Positions 1 to 7,035 of a stretch of DNA of 10,505 bases are shown one piece after another. The stretch is from Planctomycetota bacterium (GTDB taxonomy: Bacteria; Planctomycetota; Planctomycetia; Pirellulales; UBA7805): the NCBI GenBank assembly GCA_030605285.1, contig JAUWIQ010000028.1, positions 1 through 10,505 on the forward strand, given 5' to 3'. Each line of letters begins with the position of its first letter. The stretch's first letter is position 1. Below the pieces are notes generated by a model, which ran no database searches, was not told where the DNA came from, and saw only the letters and a program-made list of their open reading frames with translations. The position numbers were made by a program, and so were the translations under genes.

Positions 1-1682
1 CACAGCAGATGATGCCCCACCTGCCAGGCGGAAAAACCCTAGATGAACCCAAGCTGGAGCAAGACCAGCGGTATCATGTCAAGCCCGCGGATGGCGTACG
101 TCCGGTTCCCAAATTTTCTCGGCGAGCACGTCTGGCTGAGGAACTCACCAGCGGTCGTTACTCCGCTTTCCAAAAGAATCTAGCGAATCGGATCTGGGCA
201 CATATGCTGGGGCGCGGGATCGTCCACCCACTTGATTTGCATCACAGCGGAAATCCACCTGTCCATCCTGAATTACTTGAGGCCCTCGGAAAATCGCTGG
301 TCGCATTCAATTTTGATCTTCGCCGCTTCGTGCAGGAAATCGCCCGCTCCTATACCTACCAGCGGAGCAGCGAAATACCTCCGGAACTCGTCGAATATGC
401 CCACCACGCAGACGCCGACAGAAAACAGGCCGAGCAACAGAAAACAGAGTACCACTTAGCCGCAGAACAAGTCGGCAAACACCGAAAGCAAATACAACGA
501 GATAGGTCGCAACTTGGGCAGCAAGTTTCCGAACTTACAGATCGCCAACAGGCGCTCAAGGAAGAAGTCGCTACCACGCACCGCACCGCCCAGGGCCTCC
601 AGACTGAAATCTCGGGATATGAGGACCTTCTCGACTCGCTAGAGAGCGGCACACAGGACATCCGCACCTTATCGCTGCGGTTCAATCATTTCATCACGCT
701 CGCACCCGACAATCCATTTCTGACGGACGCCATTAAAACAACCCGGGAGCGAGCCACACTATTAGACCAAGAACGGGCGCAGGTTCAGAACCGCCTCGGG
801 CACCTAAACAGCCACCGACAAACTGTGCTGGAGACAGAGAAGGAAACCAAGAGTCAACTTGCCGCTTTAGGGGAACACCTGCTTGCACTCAAGCAGAAAG
901 AGCAACGATTACAGAAGCAGCATCGCGACATCCAAGGGCATCAGCTGCAGCTACAGCAAAAGCAGGTTGCCGGCGAAGCACGGCTAAAAGACTTTGAGGC
1001 CTTAAAGCAATTTGTCGAAACTACGAGTAAAGTATCTCGGGACGATACAGCGCAAGAAGAAGCTTTGCAGCAACTGGCAAAGCGCTGGCGGCAACGGTTT
1101 AATTGCGGCCATGTCCTGCCCCTGACCGCAGAACAGATGACCTGGAGTATTTCCGAGGCCGTGGGGATCGTCGATCGGTACCGTGAGGAATTGATTTCAC
1201 AAACAGTGGCCGATGCAAAAGACAAGCAAGCATCCAAAAATGACGAGCTGAGCAACCTCGCTGAAAAATCGATCGCAACAAACGACCAGGTTGAACAGTC
1301 TTTGCACACCAAAGTTGAACAGGCCCTCTACGACTTTATTGTCAATGTGCATGATCCTCGCGGTCAGCCTGATGGTGATTATCAGGCAACCGCTCGCGAA
1401 GCGCTTTTCATGAGCCGCAGCAACCGAGTCCTGGGATGGATCCGTGGTGGCTCCCAAAGTCTCGTCGAGCGCCTGGTGGACACAAGTAGCCCACAGCAAA
1501 TCGCTGACGAATTGTACTTGGCAATTCTTTCCCGATACCCCAATCCGGAAGAGACGGAAATCGTGAGTGGCTATATGACAGGAAAACCGGAGGTTGTCGA
1601 AAAATCCGGCGGAAAAGAGACTGCAATTCAGGATCTTATTTGGGCCTTGCTAAGTTGTGCCGAGTTCCGTTTTCAACAATAG
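1..1682 (+). CDS. DUF1553 (PSD1) domain protein, C-terminal part, with long coiled-coil insertion; 5' end outside window
   Basis: The reading frame is already open at the window edge (two Gln codons precede the first Met at position 9), so this is the 3' part of a longer gene; family members usually carry a DUF1549 region, often with a cytochrome-like PSCyt domain, upstream. Numbering from that Met, residues about 36-121 match the start of DUF1553: FSRRARLAEELTSGR, NRIWAHMLGRG, NPPVHPELLEALG and a closing SYTYQRSS. Residues about 131-336 are rich in Gln, Glu, Lys, Arg and Leu and read as a two-armed coiled coil. DUF1553 then resumes at about 369 (LPLTAEQMTWSISEAVG) and ends with REALFMSRSNRVLGW, ELYLAILSRYPNPEE and LIWALLSCAEFRFQQ, the typical family ending. 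The function of DUF1553 is not established; these proteins are thought to be extracytoplasmic and nearly always sit beside a DUF1501 gene, as here. Family assignment is firm; any biochemical role is not. Confidence 0.9.
   Translation, partial: QQMMPHLPGGKTLDEPKLEQDQRYHVKPADGVRPVPKFSRRARLAEELTSGRYSAFQKNLANRIWAHMLGRGIVHPLDLHHSGNPPVHPELLEALGKSLVAFNFDLRRFVQEIARSYTYQRSSEIPPELVEYAHHADADRKQAEQQKTEYHLAAEQVGKHRKQIQRDRSQLGQQVSELTDRQQALKEEVATTHRTAQGLQTEISGYEDLLDSLESGTQDIRTLSLRFNHFITLAPDNPFLTDAIKTTRERATLLDQERAQVQNRLGHLNSHRQTVLETEKETKSQLAALGEHLLALKQKEQRLQKQHRDIQGHQLQLQQKQVAGEARLKDFEALKQFVETTSKVSRDDTAQEEALQQLAKRWRQRFNCGHVLPLTAEQMTWSISEAVGIVDRYREELISQTVADAKDKQASKNDELSNLAEKSIATNDQVEQSLHTKVEQALYDFIVNVHDPRGQPDGDYQATAREALFMSRSNRVLGWIRGGSQSLVERLVDTSSPQQIADELYLAILSRYPNPEETEIVSGYMTGKPEVVEKSGGKETAIQDLIWALLSCAEFRFQQ
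399..1016 (+). other. Coiled-coil insertion inside DUF1553
   Basis: This stretch encodes residues about 131-336 of the DUF1553 protein (counted from the Met at position 9). It consists of two long helical arms, about 131-212 and 241-336, dominated by Gln, Glu, Lys, Arg and regularly spaced Leu/Val. A less charged linker at about 213-240 contains LAPDNPF, so an antiparallel helical hairpin is likely. The flanking segments join into a normal DUF1553 order (YQRSS before, LTAEQMTWS after), so it is an insertion, not a terminal fusion. The coiled-coil call comes from composition and spacing by eye; no predictor was run. Confidence 0.75.
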
Positions 1683-1713
1683 GTTGCGGTGAGAGTTTGT
1701 TTATCTAGCTCAT

Positions 1714-1719
1714 AAGGGA
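1714..1719 (+). promoter_or_regulatory. Ribosome binding site for the DUF1501 gene
   Basis: The purine-rich AAGGGA ends 8 bases before a GTG codon at 1728. It supports the GTG start, which in turn gives a complete twin-arginine signal peptide. Confidence 0.6.
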
Positions 1720-1727
1720 AAGAATTC

Positions 1728-3008
1728 GTGCGAAAAAATTATTCCTGTGGCTCCTCAGAACACCTTTTCGCCCGGCGCCAGTTCCTGCAAGGCGCTGCGA
1801 CGGTGGGCAGTGGCATCCTACTCGGTGGTGGGCTGGCGGGCCTCGCGACTGCCGGCGAGTTAGCGACTGGGCAACGGCGGATGCTGGTGATTTTTTTGGA
1901 TGGGGGTTTGAGCCAACTGGAAAGCTGGGACCCGAAGCCGGGGACCGACGAAGGAGGACCATTTCGCGCGATACCCACTTCGGTGCCAGGACTGCATGTC
2001 AGTGAGTTGCTGCCACACACCGCGACCCAAATGCATCATTTGGCCGTCGTGCGTAGCATCAGTACAGCAGAGAAGGATCACGCCCCGGCAAAATATCTTC
2101 TGGAAACGGGTCGCAACTTGAAAGAGGGCGCCGACTTCCCTTATCTGGGTGCGGCGGCCGCGAGCAAACTTGTCTTGCCTAATTCGGACATGCCACCCTA
2201 TGCCATCATTCAGACTTCCAATTATCACCTGGGACACGGTGGCTTCCTGGGGGCCCGCTTTGCAGGTGTCAATCTGGCCCGCGCAAAACCACCCAACAAC
2301 TTAAATCTCCCCGAGGGCCTTACCGCAGAGGCGATCGACCGCCGCTCGGCCTTAAGATCGCTATTCGACGATCGGCTCAGTCGGAATCGGCGAACCGCCG
2401 ACACCGAAGCCTATGCGTCAAGCTACAAGATGGCCGCTCGCATGGCGCGGCGGAAAGATGTGTTTGACCTCTCGAAAGAACCCCAAAAAGATCGCGACCG
2501 TTATGGGGAACATGACTTTGGCAGACATTGCCTGCTGGCACGACGCTTACTGGAAAACAATGTTCCCTGTGTTCAAGTCAGGCATCGAGCTTATGATTCC
2601 CATTTTGAAAACTTCAATATTCATCTTGAACAACTTGGCGAATTCGACCGAACCTTTTCCGTTCTGATCGACGACTTGCACACCCGGGGCCTCCTCGAGA
2701 GTACGCTGGTTGTCGTAATGTCCGAAATGGGGCGGCCACCCAAAATCAATGAACAGTTGGGGCGGGACCATTGGAACAAGGCCTGGTCACTGGTACTCGG
2801 AGGTTGTGGAATCCATACAGGGGCAGTCTTTGGAAAAACCGACAAAACGGGAAGAGAAGTGGTGGAAGGCAGGGTCAATCAAGCCGATCTGTTTCATACC
2901 TTCTATCAAGCCCTCGGCATTGATTCGACTGCATCGTTCGAAACGAATGGCAAGGAGATCCCGATGGCGGAGCCTGCACACGGACCGATTGAGGATCTGC
3001 TGATATGA
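1728..3008 (+). CDS. DUF1501 family protein with twin-arginine signal
   Basis: A 426-residue protein starting at GTG, supported by the upstream AAGGGA. Residues 16-20 are RRQFL, followed by a Gly/Ala/Leu-rich stretch to about 43, which is a Tat signal, so the folded protein should be exported. The mature part has the DUF1501 landmarks: LVIFLDGGLSQLESWDPKPG (53-72), the RHCLLARRLLENNVPCVQVR block (266-285), YDSH (289-292, equivalent to the usual WDTH), VVVMSEMGRPPKIN (328-341) and GRDHWN (345-350). DUF1501 belongs to the alkaline phosphatase/sulfatase-like fold group, but its substrate is unknown. Length is normal for the family. It lies 45 bp after the DUF1553 gene and overlaps the WD40 gene by 4 bp, consistent with one transcript. 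Family call is secure; enzymatic activity is not shown. Confidence 0.92.
   Translation: MRKNYSCGSSEHLFARRQFLQGAATVGSGILLGGGLAGLATAGELATGQRRMLVIFLDGGLSQLESWDPKPGTDEGGPFRAIPTSVPGLHVSELLPHTATQMHHLAVVRSISTAEKDHAPAKYLLETGRNLKEGADFPYLGAAAASKLVLPNSDMPPYAIIQTSNYHLGHGGFLGARFAGVNLARAKPPNNLNLPEGLTAEAIDRRSALRSLFDDRLSRNRRTADTEAYASSYKMAARMARRKDVFDLSKEPQKDRDRYGEHDFGRHCLLARRLLENNVPCVQVRHRAYDSHFENFNIHLEQLGEFDRTFSVLIDDLHTRGLLESTLVVVMSEMGRPPKINEQLGRDHWNKAWSLVLGGCGIHTGAVFGKTDKTGREVVEGRVNQADLFHTFYQALGIDSTASFETNGKEIPMAEPAHGPIEDLLI
2991..2995 (+). promoter_or_regulatory. Ribosome binding site for the WD40 gene, inside the DUF1501 coding end
   Basis: GAGGA lies 9 bases before the ATG at 3005 and 12 before the second in-frame ATG at 3008. 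The spacing favours the 3005 start, whose ATGA overlaps the DUF1501 stop and suggests translational coupling. Confidence 0.55.
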
Positions 3009-4108
3009 TGACTGTGGGAAAAGCGGCTGATAAAACTGCGGGCCAAGGTCCCTCGACTGCGACCGAGAGGGCCGAGATTGGGTCCCAAATTATAGACCCC
3101 AAAGCGACGCGCGTGATCGCGGAACTGAAAGTGGGCAAATCGCTGTTGCGTTGTTGCTTTGATCCTGCGGGCAAGCATCTTTACACCGCGGGGCAGGATA
3201 ACCGCATCTGGCGCGTCCCAGTCGCGGGGGCAAAAGATGGCTCGGAAATATCCGAACTTATTGGCCATGAAACCTGGGGCTTTGGACTCGCCATGCACCC
3301 GGAAGGTCGCTTGCTCTTCAGCGGTGGCGGAGATGGAAATCTTCTCTGTTGGTCGCTTGCGGAAAAGACCCCGAAGTTATTGAGGAAAGTTTCTGCCCAT
3401 CAGGCCTGGATCCGCGATGTCGCGATCAGTCCGGATGGCAAGGTAGCGGCCACCGCGGGCAATGACCGGGTCGTGAAACTCTGGAACACGGAAAACGGAC
3501 GCCTGCTGCAAACACTTGAAGGCCATACGCTCGATATTTATCGCGTCGCCTTCCATCCGGATGGCAAGCAACTGGTTTCGGGCGATCTGACCGCCCGCAT
3601 CAAATGCTGGGAAATTGATTCCGGCAAACTGATCAAGGAGCTCCATGCCCCCACCCTGCACCGGATCGACAAAAATCACAACTTGCACCTCCGCGGGACG
3701 CGCGCACTTGCGTTCGATACCAAAGGGGAGCGACTAGCGGTCAGCGGATTGCGGGCGGCTCCTAATTATCTGGGTGGCGAGGTCCAACCGGGAAATGTGA
3801 TTTTTGATTTTGAATCGGGCGAGATTACCCAGCAGCAAAAAACCCGCGACAACCTTTCAACAGTTCCCTGGGAATCTTTTTTCCAGGGCGACGATACGCT
3901 TGTGGTCTCTACGGCGGGCAAAGCGGGTGGGCATCTGCTGTTCTGGAAAGTCGATGCCGAGGACGAATTCCATGCCTTTGCGCTGCCCGACGTCGCTCGG
4001 GACATGGCAATCGACCGGCAGCGGCATCAAATCGCCACCGCCCACCGGGACGGCCACCTGCGGATCAGCACGCTGGTGCCAGAGAAGTCCAATGCGGAAA
4101 TTTCGTAG
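3005..4108 (+). CDS. WD40 repeat beta-propeller protein
   Basis: A 367-residue protein made almost entirely of WD40-like blades. Clear units are LIGHETWGFGLAMHPEGRLLF...CW (about 85-116), SAHQAWIRDVAISPDGK...KLW (130-160) and LEGHTLDIYRVAFHPDGK...KCW (171-202). More degenerate blades at about 38-72, 229-270, 293-316 and 325-355 could complete a seven-bladed propeller. It has no catalytic motif, so a scaffolding or binding role is the natural inference. No signal peptide is visible in the hydrophilic first 35 residues, unlike its Tat-exported neighbour. The start overlaps the DUF1501 stop as ATGA, with GAGGA correctly placed upstream. Co-translation with DUF1501 suggests the two work together, but the partner and compartment are unknown. 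Confidence 0.9.
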   Translation: MMTVGKAADKTAGQGPSTATERAEIGSQIIDPKATRVIAELKVGKSLLRCCFDPAGKHLYTAGQDNRIWRVPVAGAKDGSEISELIGHETWGFGLAMHPEGRLLFSGGGDGNLLCWSLAEKTPKLLRKVSAHQAWIRDVAISPDGKVAATAGNDRVVKLWNTENGRLLQTLEGHTLDIYRVAFHPDGKQLVSGDLTARIKCWEIDSGKLIKELHAPTLHRIDKNHNLHLRGTRALAFDTKGERLAVSGLRAAPNYLGGEVQPGNVIFDFESGEITQQQKTRDNLSTVPWESFFQGDDTLVVSTAGKAGGHLLFWKVDAEDEFHAFALPDVARDMAIDRQRHQIATAHRDGHLRISTLVPEKSNAEIS

Positions 4109-4142
4109 CCCGAGAGGTGCGGCGAGATTCCGAAAAATCGTC

Positions 4143-4164
4143 TACAATGAGGCTGGCGATCGCC
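4143..4164 (+). promoter_or_regulatory. Candidate -10 element and adjoining palindrome upstream of the oxidoreductase
   Basis: The 170-bp gap between the WD40 and oxidoreductase genes contains TACAAT at 4143-4148, a good match to a -10 hexamer. I see no convincing -35 element at the usual distance. A perfect 10-bp palindrome, GGCGATCGCC, occupies 4155-4164, about where transcription would start, so it could be an operator. The implied leader is about 125 bases. No terminator hairpin with a T-run was seen after the WD40 gene, so read-through from the upstream operon is also possible. Confidence 0.35.
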
Positions 4165-4278
4165 CGCATTTCTTACCCGAACTTGGGCGGCGTCGATTGG
4201 ACTACTAATTTCCTCGAGCGTTCTTTCTTAGACCACCCTGTTTCCCATAGCAAGCGAGCCCTTGAAGGATAGCCCCGC

Positions 4279-5712
4279 ATGTCGCAAATGAATCAACCCG
4301 GCGTGAATTCTAATTCTCCGCAGGATCGTGACGAGCAGCAGGGTCGTCGGCACTTCCTCAAGACCGCCGGCGCGGCGGGTCTTGCCACGCTGGCAACAAC
4401 CAATGTGGTTACCGCAAGCGACGGAAGCCGCCAACTCACGGGTGCGGTGATCGGTTGCGGCGGGATCACCGGCCATCTACTTGGCGAGTTCATGGAGTCG
4501 GGTCGCTGTCAGATTGCAGCCGTCTGTGATGTCGACAACCGCCGCACCGCAGCCTTTGCAGACCGAATTGAAAAGACCCTCGGCAAGCGGCCCGATACCT
4601 ATAAGGAATTTGAACGGGTCCTGGATCGACCCGACATCGATTTTGTGATTGTGGCGACTCCCGACCACTGGCACGCTCCGGTCACGGTCGCCGCCTGTCT
4701 GGCGGGGAAAGATGTGTATTGTGAAAAACCCTGCTCCCACAACATCCTGGAAGGTCAGGCAATGGTCCGGGCCCGTGACAAAATGGACCGTGTGGTCCAG
4801 GTCGGCACTCAGACTCGCAGTGCACCGCACATGCAGGCAGCACGCGATTTTGTCCGCTCGGGAAAACTTGGCGTGATCAGTAAGACCCGTACCTTCAATC
4901 GGGGCATGTGGGGGCCCACCGGTTTTGGCAAGTGGTCCGACCAGTCCACGCCCAAAGAGGTGGACTACGAGCGCTGGCTGGGCCCGGCGCCCGCGCGGCC
5001 CTTCAACCCCAAACGATTCCACGGTTCGTTTCGCTGGTTCTACGATTATGCAGGCGGGATTCTGGGCTACTGGAATATCCACCTGCAGTATATCGTTATG
5101 TGGACGATGGATACGCCCGATCCGGTAAGCGTTGCGGCCTTTGGCGGCAAGTATCTGATCGACGACGACCGCGACACGCCCGACACACTTGAGGTCCTTT
5201 TTGAATTTCCTGCCGTGGGGGATCGGCCGCCATTAATTCACAACTATTCGGCCGTGCTGGCCCTCTCGCCCTACAATCACAACGCGCACACGGGCGTCGG
5301 CATTGAGTTCTATGGCTCGGATGGGAGGCTCTACACCAACTGGGACGACGGTTGGTATGTCGCGGGGTCGCCCAAAGATTTCCGCAAACCAGAGCCCTGG
5401 AACCCCAAGCGGGAAACACGAATCGAGAGTTTCGAAAAACCGAGCGCAGGCAGGGCGTACGGCCTGCACGTCAACAATTTTATGGACTGCATCGAAAACC
5501 GTCAGCGGCCAATTGCCTCGATCGAGAAGCACAATAAGACCTGCACGGCGATCCACCTGGGCAATATTTCCTATCGGGTGGGACGCAGACTTTACTGGGA
5601 TCCGGTGCAGGTTACCTGCTTCAAGGACCGCGACCTCACGATCCCCGATGCGGAGGCCAACCTGCTGCTGGGCCGCGAATACCGCAAAGGATACGAGCTA
5701 CCCACGGTTTAG
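4279..5712 (+). CDS. Gfo/Idh/MocA family oxidoreductase with twin-arginine signal
   Basis: A 477-residue protein; GAAGGA (4264-4269) sits 9 bases before the ATG. RRHFL at 23-27 followed by an Ala/Gly/Leu-rich segment to about 46 is a Tat signal, so the enzyme is probably exported folded with its nucleotide cofactor, as known for Zymomonas glucose-fructose oxidoreductase. The Rossmann NAD(P)-binding motif is VIGCGGITG (57-65), VCDVD follows at 82-86, VIVATPDHWHA is at 123-133, and the signature EKP is at 149-151. The C-terminal half has the family's RWFYDYAGG and YWNIH region and ends in a YWDP...DAEANLLLGREYRKGYELP segment typical of planctomycete members. It likely oxidises or rearranges a sugar or glycoside hydroxyl; the substrate cannot be read from sequence. 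A DUF1080 gene converges on it 87 bp downstream. Confidence 0.93.
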   Translation: MSQMNQPGVNSNSPQDRDEQQGRRHFLKTAGAAGLATLATTNVVTASDGSRQLTGAVIGCGGITGHLLGEFMESGRCQIAAVCDVDNRRTAAFADRIEKTLGKRPDTYKEFERVLDRPDIDFVIVATPDHWHAPVTVAACLAGKDVYCEKPCSHNILEGQAMVRARDKMDRVVQVGTQTRSAPHMQAARDFVRSGKLGVISKTRTFNRGMWGPTGFGKWSDQSTPKEVDYERWLGPAPARPFNPKRFHGSFRWFYDYAGGILGYWNIHLQYIVMWTMDTPDPVSVAAFGGKYLIDDDRDTPDTLEVLFEFPAVGDRPPLIHNYSAVLALSPYNHNAHTGVGIEFYGSDGRLYTNWDDGWYVAGSPKDFRKPEPWNPKRETRIESFEKPSAGRAYGLHVNNFMDCIENRQRPIASIEKHNKTCTAIHLGNISYRVGRRLYWDPVQVTCFKDRDLTIPDAEANLLLGREYRKGYELPTV

Positions 5713-5760
5713 AGAGGCAGTGTAGAGAGGCAGTTTAGAGAGGCAGCGGTAGGGTAGCAG
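5710..5760 (+). repeat. Short 13-bp tandem repeat overlapping the oxidoreductase stop codon
   Basis: TAGAGAGGCAG occurs exactly at 5710-5720, 5723-5733 and 5736-5746, a strict 13-bp period with variable two-base joints (TG, TT, CG). A degenerate fourth unit, TAGGGTAGCAG, lies at 5750-5760. The TAG of the first unit is the oxidoreductase stop codon. The rest of the convergent gap to 5800 shows no strong terminator. Confidence 0.85.
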
Positions 5761-5799
5761 CACACTCTGGGTCAAAAGCTGGCGGGACATCCGCTGCAC

Positions 5800-6654
5800 T
5801 CAATCGCAGCATGCGGCGGGCGGTAGATCTTTGATCTCCACATTGCGGAAGAAAATCTCCGCCGCTTCGATCTCGAGCAGAATTTTACCTTTTTGCAAAG
5901 GCGCAAACCATTTTTTTCCGCCGGCACCTTCCACAGGCTGCTGGATATTTTTGCACTTGGCCACCAGCTTGCCGTTGAGCCAATGCTCGGAGCAAGCGCC
6001 TCGGCAGACGACCTCAATCTGATTCCAGCCTGGCTGCTCCCACTGCCCCCGATGCGCCAAATGCGTGATGCCTGCCTGCTGGCCGTGCATCTGTTCGACG
6101 CCCCCGTCCTCGCGGAGCATGAAGGTCGGTTTCAGCTCGTCACGGGTTTTCGGATCGACCCAGGTGTCGTACCGCAGATTGCCTACCGTGACGATGTCGC
6201 CAATGTTGGTCTTTTCGACCTGGTACTGCATCGCACGGGGCCAGACAAAATCACGGCCGACATGGTGATAATAGATGCCCGCATCGCGCAAGATCTCAAA
6301 ACGCGGAGCGAATTTTTTCTCGCCCCATTTGTACTGCACGCGGAAGTGGTAATCGCTGTGCTCTTTATCGGTCCCGATATATCCCATCAACACTTTGTCG
6401 CCATGTTTGGCATGCTTGTAGAGATGGATTATGCCGTCCTCGATCGTAATGATTTTGTCGGGATCGTTGTCGGGCCCGTGTTTCTGCAGGAACGTATACC
6501 AGCCATCGAGATTTTTTCCGTTGAACAGCGGCCGGAAACCATCATTCGCGGTCGGTGGTTTTTCTTCCGTATCGGCTGAGCGGGCCGCCGGCAGGAGAGG
6601 CAGCAAGAACACCAAGACAAGAAGCGTGGGTAGCACTCGCAGGCAGACTTTCAT
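5800..6654 (-). CDS. DUF1080 domain protein (3-keto-disaccharide hydrolase-like), secreted
   Basis: A 284-residue protein. The N-terminus (MKVCLRVLPTLLVLVFLLPLLP) is a Sec signal peptide with likely cleavage around residues 24-27. The mature domain opens with GFRPLFNGKNLDGWYTFL (39-56) and closes with EIEAAEIFFRNVEIKDLPP, the standard beginning and end of DUF1080 (PF06439), a concanavalin-like beta-sandwich. Characterised relatives cleave 3-keto glycosides, and the family is widely amplified in planctomycetes. The gene converges on a Gfo/Idh/MocA oxidoreductase, the enzyme type that can make 3-keto sugars, which suggests a shared pathway. No strong ribosome binding site precedes the ATG at 6654, but the signal peptide fixes this start well. 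The protein ends in an unusual Cys-Cys-Asp tail. Substrate unknown; a non-enzymatic glycan-binding role is possible. Confidence 0.9.
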   Translation of the reverse strand: MKVCLRVLPTLLVLVFLLPLLPAARSADTEEKPPTANDGFRPLFNGKNLDGWYTFLQKHGPDNDPDKIITIEDGIIHLYKHAKHGDKVLMGYIGTDKEHSDYHFRVQYKWGEKKFAPRFEILRDAGIYYHHVGRDFVWPRAMQYQVEKTNIGDIVTVGNLRYDTWVDPKTRDELKPTFMLREDGGVEQMHGQQAGITHLAHRGQWEQPGWNQIEVVCRGACSEHWLNGKLVAKCKNIQQPVEGAGGKKWFAPLQKGKILLEIEAAEIFFRNVEIKDLPPAACCD

Positions 6655-7035
6655 CGATCGGTTATCCAGGGGCGATAATCATGGAGGGAAAAGCTGCCAG
6701 ATTGTAACACCTGGAAAAATCAAAATCCAGCGACACACGGAGACTTTGAACCAAGCTATAATCAATAAAAGGTTTGGCTCTGTATTGCGATCTATCGCGA
6801 CGGTGATTAAGATTCGCTGCAAAATGGGCGGTGTTGGGGAAGTTCCGTAATCGTATGAATTCCAGATTCCACCATGCAGATCTTAGCTTCTGCTCCTATT
6901 TTTCGAATTGTTTCATCGACTGGGCTTACTGTTCACGCTGTTTTCTTCACGGGAGTTTGACTGCCTTGCAAAATCACGTCCCCAGGCACCCCGCTCGGGA
7001 CCTCCATGCTCCAAGCGAAAGGTCTTGCTGAAAAT
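6655..7035. other. Divergent intergenic region between DUF1080 and the amidotransferase
   Basis: About 380 bases without a convincing gene. Short open frames here lack family motifs and good start contexts. It holds a candidate promoter for the minus-strand DUF1080 gene (6701-6729) and, on the plus strand, a TATAAT at 6757-6762 without a clear -35. There is also a small inverted repeat, GCGAT-CT-ATCGC, at 6787-6798. From about 6800 to 7010 I see nothing identifiable. Confidence 0.5.
6701..6729 (-). promoter_or_regulatory. Candidate promoter for the DUF1080 gene
   Basis: Read on the minus strand, TGTTACAAT (complement of 6701-6709) is an extended -10 (TGn plus TACAAT). A weak -35, TGGATT (complement of 6724-6729), lies 17 bases upstream. 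The -10 ends 46 bases before the ATG at 6654, a normal distance. The -35 matches the consensus at only three of six positions. Confidence 0.45.

Noticed and set aside
5791..5813. Possible terminator hairpin GCTGC-N8-GCAGC at the end of the DUF1080 gene
   Set aside because: Only a 5-bp stem, overlapping the stop codon, with no T-run on either strand; not convincing as an intrinsic terminator.
5893..6579. A 228-codon plus-strand open frame opposite the DUF1080 gene
   Set aside because: The minus strand has a signal peptide and both ends of a known domain. The plus-strand translation shows no family features and no good ribosome site.
6831..7031. Small open frame just before the amidotransferase
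   Set aside because: No ribosome site, no recognisable motif, and it overlaps the likely leader of the downstream gene; chance frame.
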